From assembly GCA_027450125.1 (NCBI GenBank), contig DAIDKG010000456.1, forward strand, positions 1-5,249: a stretch of DNA of 5,249 nt, written 5' to 3'. Origin of the DNA: Bordetella sp. (GTDB taxonomy: Bacteria > Pseudomonadota > Gammaproteobacteria > Burkholderiales > Burkholderiaceae_B). Positions 1 through 5,171 of the stretch are shown piece by piece. Position 1 is the first letter of the stretch. Each line of letters starts with the position of its first letter. The notes beneath the pieces are model-generated. The model searched no databases and was not told the DNA's origin. It was given only the letters and a program-made list of their open reading frames with translations. The position numbers and the translations under genes are program-made.

Positions 1-598
1 CTTCGGGGGCGATTTTTCCCGAGGCGACCATGGTGCGGATTTCGCTGGGCAGGATGCGCTGGACGATCACCCTGCCGCTGCCCGGCCCTATCAGTCCCAG
101 CTTGTAGGCGGCCGTGTAGGACAGGTCCATGATGCGGTTGCTGTGGAACGGGCCGCGGTCGTTGATGCGCACGATGATGGTCTTGCCGTTGACTTCGCTG
201 GTCACGCGCGCGTAGCTGGGGATGGGCAGCGTGGGATGCGCCGCCGTCATGGCATACATGTTGTAGCGCTCGCCGCTGGACGTGCGCACGCCGTTGAATT
301 TGCGCCCGTACCACGAGGCGATGCCTTCCTGCCGGAAGGGCTGGTCGCTCGTGTCGGGTACGTAGCGTTTGCCGAACACCACATAGGGCTTGTTGGCGCC
401 GCTGGCCAGCGGCTCGATGCGCGGCACGGCGTTGGGAATGGCGTCCAGCTGCGCGTTGGACGGCGGGTGGCTGCCGGGGCCGTCGTCCTCGTAGTAGCCG
501 CCGCCCTGCGGGCCGCGGTTGCCCGTGGTGGAGCAGCCCGCCATGAACAGCACGAGCAGCAGGACGGCCAGCAGCGGCAGGCGGCGCGCGATGCTCAC
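1..598 (-). CDS. rlpA: RlpA-family septal ring lytic transglycosylase, lipoprotein (3' end outside window)
   Basis: RlpA proteins are outer-membrane lipoproteins of the division septum; in Pseudomonas aeruginosa RlpA cleaves denuded glycan strands as a lytic transglycosylase. The 199 residues in the window begin with a lipoprotein signal: two Arg, a Leu/Val-rich core (about residues 7-19) and a lipobox MAGC with acceptor Cys22. A Gly/Pro-rich linker follows, then the double-psi beta-barrel domain from about residue 88, with GIASWYG (92-98), TSSGERYNMYAMTAAH (106-121) and VRINDRGPFH (143-152). The final Asp-containing motif and Glu110 match the RlpA active-site region, but position 113 is Asn where Asp is usual. 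Any C-terminal SPOR domain lies beyond the left edge. Start: GTG at 598, chosen because a perfect AAGGAGG lies four bases upstream and the next Met would remove the signal peptide. The GTG overlaps the stop of a micro-ORF that follows rapZ, so it is probably the last visible gene of the ptsN operon. Family assignment is firm; activity is inferred. Confidence 0.93.
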   Translation of the reverse strand, partial: MSIARRLPLLAVLLLVLFMAGCSTTGNRGPQGGGYYEDDGPGSHPPSNAQLDAIPNAVPRIEPLASGANKPYVVFGKRYVPDTSDQPFRQEGIASWYGRKFNGVRTSSGERYNMYAMTAAHPTLPIPSYARVTSEVNGKTIIVRINDRGPFHSNRIMDLSYTAAYKLGLIGPGSGRVIVQRILPSEIRTMVASGKIAPE

Positions 599-669
599 GC
601 GGCCTCCTTGGCGCCGCGCGCCTTCCCCTGCGGGGGAAGCTCGTTGCCGAGGCGGTCCGGCGCGCTCAT
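595..669 (-). CDS. Possible 24-codon micro-ORF bridging rapZ and rlpA
   Basis: This frame begins with an ATG that overlaps the rapZ stop (ATGA, 669-666) and ends with a TGA that overlaps the rlpA GTG (GTGA, 598-595). The peptide would be MSAPDRLGNELPPQGKARGAKEAA: polar, no signal peptide, no membrane segment, no family that I recognise. Its own start has no clear Shine-Dalgarno sequence. The most likely role, if it is translated, is to carry ribosomes from rapZ to rlpA. It may equally be chance, because open frames are common in this GC-rich DNA and the segment also contains a hairpin that resembles intergenic repeat sequence. Ribosome profiling or conservation of the two overlaps would decide. 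Confidence 0.3.
   Translation of the reverse strand: MSAPDRLGNELPPQGKARGAKEAA
603..609 (-). promoter_or_regulatory. Shine-Dalgarno AAGGAGG of rlpA
   Basis: A full seven-base anti-16S match lies four bases before the GTG at 598 and decides the rlpA start. It sits inside the last codons of the 595-669 micro-ORF and just after a GC-rich inverted repeat (610-622). Ribosomes reading through from rapZ would therefore unwind this site. Confidence 0.75.
622..639. repeat. Perfect inverted repeat between rapZ and rlpA (7-bp arms, 4-base loop)
   Basis: CTTCCCC (622-628) and GGGGAAG (633-639) are exact reverse complements around TGCG. A second GC-rich inverted repeat, GGCGC-CGC-GCGCC, abuts it at 610-622. 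Neither is followed by a T-run on either strand, so these are not typical intrinsic terminators. In the minus-strand mRNA they lie 13 and 1 bases upstream of the rlpA Shine-Dalgarno sequence. They could modulate rlpA translation or mRNA stability, or be a copy of a dispersed intergenic repeat. Confidence 0.6.
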
Positions 670-1565
670 GCCTGTCCTGCCGCTTTGCCGTGCTGCATGC
701 GATGCCGCACCAGCAGGGGACGATGGCCGGCGAAACGCCTGGCCAGCTGCTCGACCACATAGACCGAGCGGTGCTGGCCGCCCGTGCAGCCGATGGCCAC
801 GGTCAGGTAGCTGCGCGTGTCCTGCTGATATTGCGGCATCCAGCGGTTGATGAAGCGCTCCACGTCGTCGATCATCTCGCCTACGGCGGGATGGCAGGCC
901 AGCCATTGTGCGACCGGCGCGTCGCGCCCGGTCAGCGGGCGCAGCGCGGGATCGTAGTGCGGATTGGGCAGGCAGCGCATGTCGAACACCAGGTCGGCGC
1001 TGTTGGGTACGCCCAGCTTGTAGGCGAAGGATTCGAAGGTCAGCACCAGCGGCGCGATGTCCGCCTCGACCAGATCGCGCACCCAGGTGCGCAGTTGCCC
1101 GGGCGTGGCGTCCGATGTGTCGATGACATGGGCGTGTTCGCGCAGCGGCGCCAGCATTTCGCGCTCGAGCGCAATGCAGTCGGTAAGCGAAGGCTGGCCG
1201 CCGCAGCGCGCGGCGCGGTCGGTCAGCGGGTGGCGGCGGCGCGACTCGGAATAGCGCTGCACCAGCGTGTTGGTGTCGGAGTCCAGGAACACGACCCGCA
1301 AGCGGGTGCCCACGGCCTGCAGCGAGGCCATGATGCCCGGCAGCTCGGCCAGTTCGCCCGGCGTGCGCGCGTCGATGGCGACCGCCACGCGCTCGATGGC
1401 ATCGTCCTTGCGCGTGGTGTCGATGAATTCGCCCAGAAAGCGCAGGGGCAGGTTGTCGACGCAGGTGTAGCCGGCATCTTCGAGCATGCGCAGGGCGACC
1501 GACTTGCCGGAGCCCGAGATGCCTGTGATCAGAACGACGCTAAACATGGCTGCTGGACTCGGCAT
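666..1565 (-). CDS. rapZ: RapZ/YvcJ family nucleotide-binding protein (RNase adapter family)
   Basis: In E. coli, RapZ binds glucosamine-6-phosphate and the sRNAs GlmY and GlmZ and presents GlmZ to RNase E, tuning GlmS synthesis. Outside enterics the targets are unknown; Bacillus YvcJ hydrolyses nucleotides. This 299-residue protein has the P-loop GISGSGKS (15-22), the family motif VDNLP (36-40), a central linker, and the C-terminal domain signature GCTGGQHRS (259-267), so both domains are complete. Enteric RapZ is about 284 residues. The start used is the ATG at 1565, six bases after the hprK stop, matching the ptsN-hprK spacing. The ATG at 1547 (residue 7, MFSVVLITG) fits the usual family N-terminus and is a serious alternative; neither has a Shine-Dalgarno sequence, which suggests coupling to hprK. 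The stop TGA overlaps the ATG of the next micro-ORF. Because GlmY/GlmZ are enteric RNAs, the role here is probably a different or broader one in amino-sugar or envelope control. Confidence 0.95.
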   Translation of the reverse strand: MPSPAAMFSVVLITGISGSGKSVALRMLEDAGYTCVDNLPLRFLGEFIDTTRKDDAIERVAVAIDARTPGELAELPGIMASLQAVGTRLRVVFLDSDTNTLVQRYSESRRRHPLTDRAARCGGQPSLTDCIALEREMLAPLREHAHVIDTSDATPGQLRTWVRDLVEADIAPLVLTFESFAYKLGVPNSADLVFDMRCLPNPHYDPALRPLTGRDAPVAQWLACHPAVGEMIDDVERFINRWMPQYQQDTRSYLTVAIGCTGGQHRSVYVVEQLARRFAGHRPLLVRHRMQHGKAAGQA

Positions 1566-1571
1566 GGGGTG

Positions 1572-2507
1572 TCAATGTGCCTGCGCCTGGCTGTTCTGCT
1601 GGATGGCCAGGTTCTGGCGCTGCATGAAGTCGTCCAGCGTGTCGATGCCGCGCAGTTTGAGGATGGTGTTGCGCACAGCAGCCTCGACCAGAACGGCCAG
1701 GTTGCGGCCGGCTGCAACCTGCAGCATGACCTTGCGCACCGGCAGGCCCAGCATGTCCTGGGTCAGGTCGCTCATGGGCAGGCGTTCGAATTTTTCCTGG
1801 GGGGTGCGCATCAGATGTACGATGAGTTTCAGGCGCATCTTGCGGCGCACCGAGGTCTCGCCGAAGATGGTGCGGATGTCCAGCAGGCCCAGCCCGCGCA
1901 CTTCGAGCAGGTTCTGCAGCAGAAGCGGGCAGTGACCTTCGATCACGTTGGGCGCGGTGCGTGAGAAATCCACGGCGTCATCTGCCACCAGGCCGTGGCC
2001 GCGGGTGATGAGTTCGAGCGCCAGCTCGCTCTTGCCCAGGCCCGACTCGCCGGTGATCAGCACGCCCAGTCCCAGCACGTCCATGAACACGCCATGCACG
2101 GTGGTGGTGGGGGCGAGCTTCTTGCCCAGGTAGATGCGCAGCAGGTCGCTGAGCTGGGCCGCGCCCACCGAGGTCGCCAGGAGCGGGATCTGGTGCTGGG
2201 CGCACTGCTCGATCAGGTCTTCGGGCGGAAGCAGATCGTCCGCCAGCAAAATGGCCGGCACCCCGCCGATGAGCAGCTCGTCCATGTGGTGCATGCGGCG
2301 GCGCAGATCGAAGCGCGTGTAGTAGGCCAGCTCTTCCGGGCCGAAGACCTGTATGCGCGAGGGGTGGATCAGATTGAGGTGGCCCACCAGGTCGGCGGCT
2401 GCCATGCCGTCGTTGGTGATGGCCCGGTCGGCGGATTCGGTGCCCGCGATCCAGCGAAACGGTATGGTGTCGGCATTGTCGTCGACCAGTTCCTGCACGG
2501 TAAGCAT
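1572..2507 (-). CDS. hprK: HPr kinase/phosphorylase
   Basis: HprK/P phosphorylates HPr on a regulatory serine and also removes that phosphate by phosphorolysis, so it sets how much HPr can take part in PTS phosphotransfer. The 311 residues are full family length: an N-terminal domain (about 1-130), then the catalytic P-loop domain with His138 (TVHG), the Walker A motif GESGLGKS (153-160), the Asp pair 176-177 (VADDAV), the signature [12 protein letters not shown] (200-211) containing Glu202 and Arg204, and the C-terminal GRNLA (267-271). All expected catalytic elements are present. The ATG at 2507 gives the normal N-terminus and lies six bases after the ptsN stop. There is no Shine-Dalgarno sequence, so translation probably depends on ribosomes finishing ptsN. 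In Gram-negative bacteria hprK usually accompanies ptsN and regulatory PTS proteins instead of sugar permeases. The HPr gene itself is not in this window. Confidence 0.97.
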   Translation of the reverse strand: MLTVQELVDDNADTIPFRWIAGTESADRAITNDGMAAADLVGHLNLIHPSRIQVFGPEELAYYTRFDLRRRMHHMDELLIGGVPAILLADDLLPPEDLIEQCAQHQIPLLATSVGAAQLSDLLRIYLGKKLAPTTTVHGVFMDVLGLGVLITGESGLGKSELALELITRGHGLVADDAVDFSRTAPNVIEGHCPLLLQNLLEVRGLGLLDIRTIFGETSVRRKMRLKLIVHLMRTPQEKFERLPMSDLTQDMLGLPVRKVMLQVAAGRNLAVLVEAAVRNTILKLRGIDTLDDFMQRQNLAIQQNSQAQAH

Positions 2508-2513
2508 GACGGT

Positions 2514-2969
2514 TTAGAGTTGTCCCGTGGTGAGCGTGCGGTGCACCTTGGCCGGGTCGGTCTCGGTGGCCAGGACCGCGCGCAGTTCTTGATTGGACAT
2601 CAAATGCGCCAGTTCGGCCAGAATGTCCAGGTGCTGCTGGGCCGCGTTTTCCGGGACCAGCAGGCACAGCAGCATGGAAACGGGCAGGCCGTCGGGCGCT
2701 TCGAAGGGTATGGGTCTGGCCAGCCTGAAGAACGCGCACAGGGGCTGGTGCAGGCCCTTGATGCGGCCGTGCGGCACCGCTACGCCTTCGCCCAGCCCGG
2801 TGGATCCCAGGCGCTCGCGCGCGAAGAGGCTGTCGTATACCGTGGTACGGGCCAGGCCGTGGTGGTTTTCGAATAACAGGCCGGCGTGCTCGAACGCGCG
2901 CTTTTTGCTGGTTGCGGGCAGGTCAAGCACCACGTTGCCGGGAGGAAGAATGCGCGACAGGTGGTTCAT
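2514..2969 (-). CDS. ptsN: PTS IIA-like nitrogen regulatory protein (EIIA-Ntr)
   Basis: EIIA-Ntr is the terminal phosphoacceptor of the regulatory PTS. It carries no sugar but controls potassium uptake, phosphate signalling and other targets according to its phosphorylation state. The protein is one PTS EIIA type 2 domain of 151 residues. The phosphorylated His lies in GEGVAVPHGRI, preceded by the conserved RERLGSTGLG; it is His67 counted from this start. The start at 2969 (MNHLSRILPPGNVV) matches the family N-terminus; an in-frame ATG at 2978 would add three residues (MAS). I prefer 2969 because the AT of the upstream ATG is the end of a perfect TATAAT box, so that codon should lie outside the transcript. 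Neither start has a Shine-Dalgarno sequence, and the message is probably leaderless. ptsN is the first gene of the operon with hprK (6-bp gap) and is separated from hpf by a terminator. Confidence 0.95.
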   Translation of the reverse strand: MNHLSRILPPGNVVLDLPATSKKRAFEHAGLLFENHHGLARTTVYDSLFARERLGSTGLGEGVAVPHGRIKGLHQPLCAFFRLARPIPFEAPDGLPVSMLLCLLVPENAAQQHLDILAELAHLMSNQELRAVLATETDPAKVHRTLTTGQL

Positions 2970-2976
2970 CGAGGCC

Positions 2977-3005
2977 ATTATATGGATACGATGCCGCAGT
3001 GCAAA
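2977..3005 (-). promoter_or_regulatory. Sigma-70-type promoter of ptsN, predicting a leaderless mRNA
   Basis: On the minus strand TTTGCA (3005-3000, four of six matches to the -35 consensus) is followed after 17 bases by a perfect TATAAT (2982-2977). Exact TATAAT boxes are rare in DNA this GC-rich. The ATG at 2969 begins eight bases after the last T of the -10 box, the distance at which transcription normally starts, so the transcript should begin at or within a base or two of the start codon. Confidence 0.6.
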
Positions 3006-3009
3006 AATC

Positions 3010-3162
3010 TAAATAGGGGCGGAATATGGGCTGCCGCGCGCGCAAGGGCGGCTGCGCAGGAGACAGTGGCGGTCCGGCTGACGGTCGGCCTTCGATGCGC
3101 TGGCGGCGTGTCTTGCGGCTCGCATCGCCGCCGCGCAGGGCGGTGCGCGCTGCCGTGAAACG
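3010..3162. other. GC-rich intergenic stretch with no gene seen
   Basis: Between the hpf terminator and the ptsN promoter there are about 150 bases of very GC-rich sequence. Open frames run through it on both strands, but they encode Arg/Ala-rich peptides without family motifs, and no start has a convincing ribosome-binding site. I see no tRNA or recognisable small-RNA structure; an unrecognised small RNA or the upstream regulatory region of ptsN cannot be excluded. Confidence 0.5.
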
Positions 3163-3190
3163 AAAAAAGCCATTCTTGCGAATGGCTTTT
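3163..3190 (-). terminator. Intrinsic terminator downstream of hpf
   Basis: In the minus-strand RNA an 11-bp perfect stem forms between AAAAGCCATTC (3190-3180) and GAATGGCTTTT (3175-3165) around a GCAA tetraloop, and the second arm runs into a six-base T tract (3168-3163). It begins 23 bases after the hpf stop codon. GCAA is a stable GNRA loop. This ends the hpf transcript and makes ptsN depend on its own promoter. On the plus strand the stem is followed by only four T, so termination that way would be weaker. Confidence 0.9.
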
Positions 3191-3213
3191 GACTTGCTGC
3201 CCGACTCGCCCGC

Positions 3214-3549
3214 TTACGCGGTGGTGGTGGTGTCAGCAACCTGACGCTTGGCCGATTCGGCGGCGTGGTTTTGCATCTTGTCCTTGTGCTTGAGGACCTG
3301 GCGGTCGAGCTTGTCGACGAGCAGGTCTATGGCGGCGTAGAGATTTTCGTCGCAGGCTTCACAATGGATGTCTTTACCACGCAGATGCATGGTGATTTCG
3401 GCTTTTTGCCGCAGTGGCTCTACCGAGAGCATGACCTGGGTATCGATGACGTGATCGAAATGCCGCAACACTCGAGACAGCTTGTTCATCACATATTCCC
3501 GGATGGCGGGGGTAACGTCGAGATGGCGACCGCAAATGCTCAGGTTCAT
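3214..3549 (-). CDS. hpf: Ribosome hibernation promoting factor, short form (HPF/YfiA family)
   Basis: HPF-family proteins bind the 30S decoding region in stationary phase and block tRNA and mRNA entry, storing ribosomes in an inactive state. The 111 residues contain the single beta-alpha-beta-beta-beta-alpha domain, starting [20 protein letters not shown] and including the conserved [20 protein letters not shown] (residues 62-81) and a basic KHKDK segment (92-96). There is no C-terminal dimerisation domain as in the long (about 180-residue) form. The tail is short and polar, ending in four Thr encoded by four identical ACC codons. The ATG at 3549 has AGGAG seven bases upstream (3561-3557). 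In many Proteobacteria hpf lies between rpoN and ptsN; here ptsN follows, behind a terminator, but a divergent gene occupies the upstream side. Function is inferred from family. Confidence 0.95.
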   Translation of the reverse strand: MNLSICGRHLDVTPAIREYVMNKLSRVLRHFDHVIDTQVMLSVEPLRQKAEITMHLRGKDIHCEACDENLYAAIDLLVDKLDRQVLKHKDKMQNHAAESAKRQVADTTTTA

Positions 3550-3556
3550 ACTTGCT

Positions 3557-3561
3557 CTCCT
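3557..3561 (-). promoter_or_regulatory. Shine-Dalgarno AGGAG of hpf
   Basis: AGGAG lies seven bases before the ATG at 3549 and is the only good ribosome-binding site in front of a gene of the hpf-ptsN-hprK-rapZ group in this window. It supports independent translation of hpf. Confidence 0.75.
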
Positions 3562-3632
3562 ACAAAAGAGAAAAAAGGTGCGCGGGGAATGCGCGGATTC
3601 GTCGTAAGAAAGGCTCCTTGTATTGGGTTGGG

Positions 3633-3650
3633 GCCGGGTTCAGGCCCGGC
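3633..3650. repeat. Inverted repeat in the hpf 5' region
   Basis: GCCGGG (3633-3638) and CCCGGC (3645-3650) are exact reverse complements with a six-base loop; a competing pairing GGGCC/GGCCC (3631-3635, 3643-3647) is also possible. In the hpf direction it lies about 85-100 bases before the start codon, so it would be in the 5' untranslated region if transcription starts at the candidate promoter further upstream. No T-run follows on either strand, so it is not a terminator. Confidence 0.5.
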
Positions 3651-3675
3651 GGGCATCGGCGACGCCCATGAACCT

Positions 3676-3703
3676 AGTGTAGAGATTCTGGCGCGCAAAA
3701 CAA
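3676..3703 (-). promoter_or_regulatory. Candidate hpf promoter
   Basis: On the minus strand TTGTTT (3703-3698) and TACACT (3681-3676) are separated by 16 bases; each shares three to four positions with the sigma-70 consensus. This predicts a leader of about 120 bases containing the 3633-3650 hairpin. The match is modest, and other start sites in this 260-base divergent region are possible. Confidence 0.3.
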
Positions 3704-3750
3704 GACGCGCGAAGCACGAAATTGTGACGGTGCGATGTCTTTCAGAAGAC

Positions 3751-3778
3751 TTTCGCGAAAAATTCCTGGCGCTATAGT
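3751..3778 (+). promoter_or_regulatory. Candidate promoter and palindromic operator of the atuA-like gene
   Basis: TATAGT (3773-3778) matches five of six -10 positions and lies 34 bases before the ATG at 3813. No good -35 box is found at the right distance. Instead the perfect 10-bp palindrome TTTCGCGAAA (3751-3760) covers the -35 region. A weak -35 with a symmetrical site on top of it suggests regulation by a bound protein, either an activator or a repressor; the identity is unknown. Confidence 0.4.
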
Positions 3779-3812
3779 GCCTGCACAACGACACGCTTTT
3801 CCTGGACGAGAC

Positions 3813-5171
3813 ATGACTGCCCCGCATTCCCCTTGCCTGGTAGGTTGCGCGACCGGATTTTCAGGCGACCGCACCGACGGCGCGCCGCCCGTGGTGCGTA
3901 CCCTGGCCGCCCGCGGTGGCGGCACCCTTATCTTCGAGACCCTGGCCGAGCGCACCCTGGCGCTGGCTCAGCTGGCGCGCAACCAGGACCCCGAAGCCGG
4001 CTACGAGCCTTTGCTGGACGATCTGGTCGGACCGGTGCTGGGCGACTGCATGAAACACGGTATCAATATCGTCAGCAATTTCGGCGCGGCCAATCCGCCG
4101 GCGGCGGCGCGGCGCATCGCGGCGATCGCGGCCCGGCAAGGCCTGCCTGCGCCGCGCATCGCGGTGATCCACGGCGACGCGCTGGACGGCGCCGAGCAGC
4201 GCGCGCTGTTGCGCGAACGCCTGGGCGCCGAGTTCGACCGGATCGAGGTCATCAGCGCCAACGCCTACCTGGGCGCGCAAGAGATCGCGCAGGCCCTGCG
4301 TGCGGGAGCCCAGGTCGTGGTGGCCGGGCGGGTGGCCGACCCGTCGCTCACGGTGGGGCCGGCGCTGGCGCACTACGGCTGGAGCGACGAGGATTGGCCG
4401 AGGCTGGGACGCGCCACCATGGCCGGACATCTGCTCGAATGCGGCACGCAGGTGACCGGCGGCTATTTCGCCGTTCCCGGCTTGAAGGACGTTCCCGGTC
4501 TGCACGAGACGGGCTTTCCCATCGCCCAGATCGACGCCGATGGCGCCTGTGTGATCGGCAAGGCCGCCAACACGGGCGGCAGGGTGGATGCCCGCACCGT
4601 CAAGGAGCAGCTGCTCTACGAAGTCCATGATCCGGCGCGTTACCTCACGCCCGACGTCGTGGCAGATCTGAGCCAGGCGGGGGTGACGGAGCTGGGCGGG
4701 GACCAGGTGGCCGTGCACGGCATCACGGGCCACGCGCGGCCGCAGGAGCTGAAGGTGAATGTGTGCTATCGCGGCGGCTGGCTGGCCGAGGCCGAGATCT
4801 CCTATGCCGGCTTGCAGGCCGAAGCGCGGGCGCGCCTGGCCGCGGATATCGTGGCGCGCCGCATCGGCTCGGTAATGAGGCTGCGCATCGACCTAATCGG
4901 CGCGATGAGCATCCTGGCCGACGACGGCGGCGCCATGCTGGCGGGCGTGCCGGATCGCCACGGTCAGGACGTGCGGCTGCGCGTTGCGGCGCGGCACGAG
5001 GACCGGGCGACGGCAGAGCGCGTGTTGCGCGAAGTCACCGCGCTCTATTGTTGCGGCCCCGCGGGCGGCGGGGGCGTGCGCACCTCGCTGCGCCCGCGCC
5101 TGGCCACGCTGTCGTGCACCGTGCCGCGCGAGATCGTGGCGGCCGGCTGGACAATGCAGGAGCTGCGCTGA
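3813..5171 (+). CDS. AtuA family protein (acyclic terpene utilisation, DUF1446)
   Basis: AtuA is named from the acyclic terpene (citronellol/geraniol) utilisation cluster of Pseudomonas; its biochemical step is not established, and many relatives lie in other carboxylic-acid gene clusters. This protein of 452 residues spans the DUF1446 domain, with an N-terminal Gly-rich segment (GCATGFSGDR, 11-20), SNFGAANPPAAA (88-99), GRVADPSLTVGP (172-183), GHLLECGTQVTGGYF (205-219), GKAANTGGRVDARTV (249-263) and a Gly-rich CGPAGGGGVR (414-423) near the end. No signal peptide or membrane segment is visible, so it is probably cytoplasmic. The ATG at 3813 is preferred over the in-frame ATG at 3735: the latter would precede the likely -10 box (3773-3778) and would add 26 residues without family character. 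The Shine-Dalgarno sequence is weak (GGACGAG). Its stop overlaps the start of the small partner gene by one base (TGATG), so the two are translated together. It is divergent from hpf and functionally unrelated to it. Confidence 0.9.
   Translation: MTAPHSPCLVGCATGFSGDRTDGAPPVVRTLAARGGGTLIFETLAERTLALAQLARNQDPEAGYEPLLDDLVGPVLGDCMKHGINIVSNFGAANPPAAARRIAAIAARQGLPAPRIAVIHGDALDGAEQRALLRERLGAEFDRIEVISANAYLGAQEIAQALRAGAQVVVAGRVADPSLTVGPALAHYGWSDEDWPRLGRATMAGHLLECGTQVTGGYFAVPGLKDVPGLHETGFPIAQIDADGACVIGKAANTGGRVDARTVKEQLLYEVHDPARYLTPDVVADLSQAGVTELGGDQVAVHGITGHARPQELKVNVCYRGGWLAEAEISYAGLQAEARARLAADIVARRIGSVMRLRIDLIGAMSILADDGGAMLAGVPDRHGQDVRLRVAARHEDRATAERVLREVTALYCCGPAGGGGVRTSLRPRLATLSCTVPREIVAAGWTMQELR

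Noticed and set aside
519..1964. A 481-codon open frame on the plus strand opposite rapZ and part of hprK
   Set aside because: It lies antisense to two genes with intact catalytic motifs, its product is rich in Gly, Ala, Gln and His without family motifs, and long antisense frames are expected from the third-position G/C bias here.
3009..3239. Open frames on both strands through the hpf-ptsN gap (76 and 72 codons)
   Set aside because: Both run through the clear terminator hairpin and overlap the end of hpf; Arg/Ala/Pro-rich composition typical of noncoding GC-rich DNA.
3691..3711. GCGCG / CGCGC inverted repeat with a 10-base spacer in the divergent region
   Set aside because: Five-base G/C arms are expected by chance in this composition, and it overlaps the candidate hpf promoter without clear symmetry around it.
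3767..3781. A sigma-54-like element TGGCGC-TATAG-TGCC before the atuA-like gene, tempting because of the ptsN/rpoN context
   Set aside because: The distance between the GG and GC elements is one base shorter than sigma-54 promoters require, and TATAGT in the same place is explained by a -10 box.
3546..3827. A 93-codon minus-strand frame upstream of hpf whose TGA overlaps the hpf ATG
   Set aside because: The ATGA overlap looks like coupling, but the frame crosses the divergent promoter region and into the start of the atuA-like gene, has no ribosome-binding site, and gives a low-complexity Ser/Arg/Pro peptide. hpf has its own Shine-Dalgarno sequence.
3861..4733. A 290-codon open frame on the minus strand opposite the atuA-like gene
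   Set aside because: It mirrors the codon bias of the real gene; no motif, no convincing ribosome-binding site and no independent promoter.
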